Shown piece after piece: positions 6,161-6,238 of a stretch of 6,238 nt of DNA. How positions within the stretch are numbered: position 1 is the stretch's first letter; each line of letters begins with the position of its first letter. Both the position numbers and the translations under genes were made by a program. This DNA is from Microcaldota archaeon (GTDB taxonomy: Archaea; Micrarchaeota; Micrarchaeia; Micrarchaeales; CABMGC01). The notes under the pieces were generated by a model, which had not been told where the DNA came from, did no database searches, and saw only the letters and a list, made by a program, of their open reading frames with translations. The stretch covers positions 1-6,238 of the forward strand of contig JASHTX010000016.1 of assembly GCA_030040335.1 (NCBI GenBank), given 5' to 3'.

Positions 6161-6238
6161 TTATTCGCCCAGTCTCTCAGCTATCATGTCATCCAGAGTG
6201 TAGACGCCTTTCTTTCCGTTTATCCACTTCGCTGCCGC
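6161..6238 (-). CDS. dapB: 4-hydroxy-tetrahydrodipicolinate reductase, last 25 residues (5' end outside window)
   Basis: Only the end of this gene is in view: 25 codons and TAA. The visible tail contains AAKWINGKKGVYTLDDMI, which matches the usual end of DapB, where a helix with A-A-x-W-I/L and G-K-x-G leads to a final Y/F-x-x-x-D-V/M segment. DapB reduces the DapA product to tetrahydrodipicolinate with NAD(P)H, the substrate of the aminotransferase encoded two genes downstream. The stop abuts the lysC start with no gap, placing it in the same operon. Identity rests on a short tail plus context, so it is probable rather than certain. Confidence 0.75.
   Translation of the reverse strand, partial: AAAKWINGKKGVYTLDDMIAERLGE

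Overview
The window looks archaeal. It carries an Lhr-type superfamily 2 helicase, AT-rich TATA-like boxes in the one clear intergenic gap, the archaeal/fungal-like form of aspartate-semialdehyde dehydrogenase, heavy use of ATA (Ile) and AGG/AGA (Arg) codons, and GGTG-type Shine-Dalgarno sites. The sequence alone does not fix a lineage. The extreme compaction would suit a small-genome archaeon, but that is only inference.

Layout: (1) About 1-944, minus strand, is the N-terminal third of an Lhr-family ATP-dependent helicase that runs off the left edge. (2) 945-1046 is a divergent promoter region holding a perfect 9-bp inverted repeat whose arms are the two TATA-like boxes. (3) 1047-1304, plus strand, is a small, very basic 85-residue protein of unknown function. 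(4) 1310-6238, minus strand, is a tightly packed operon read right to left: end of dapB, lysC, asd, a DapL-like aminotransferase, lysA. Junctions are 0 nt, 1 nt, 3 nt and a 4-nt ATGA overlap, so one polycistronic mRNA with coupled translation is likely.

Together the operon covers most of the aspartate-to-lysine route through diaminopimelate (DAP). LysC phosphorylates aspartate and Asd reduces it to the semialdehyde. DapB reduces the cyclic product of DapA, which is not in view. The aminotransferase most likely makes LL-DAP directly in the short, acyl-group-free route, and LysA decarboxylates meso-DAP to lysine. DapA and the epimerase DapF are not visible; dapA may lie just beyond the right edge.

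No mobile element, CRISPR array, tRNA or rRNA was seen. The window is mainly ordinary housekeeping metabolism. The points worth a second look are the small basic protein, the symmetric divergent promoter, a nested inverted repeat inside the small gene, and mixed or deviant signatures in the aminotransferase and LysA.
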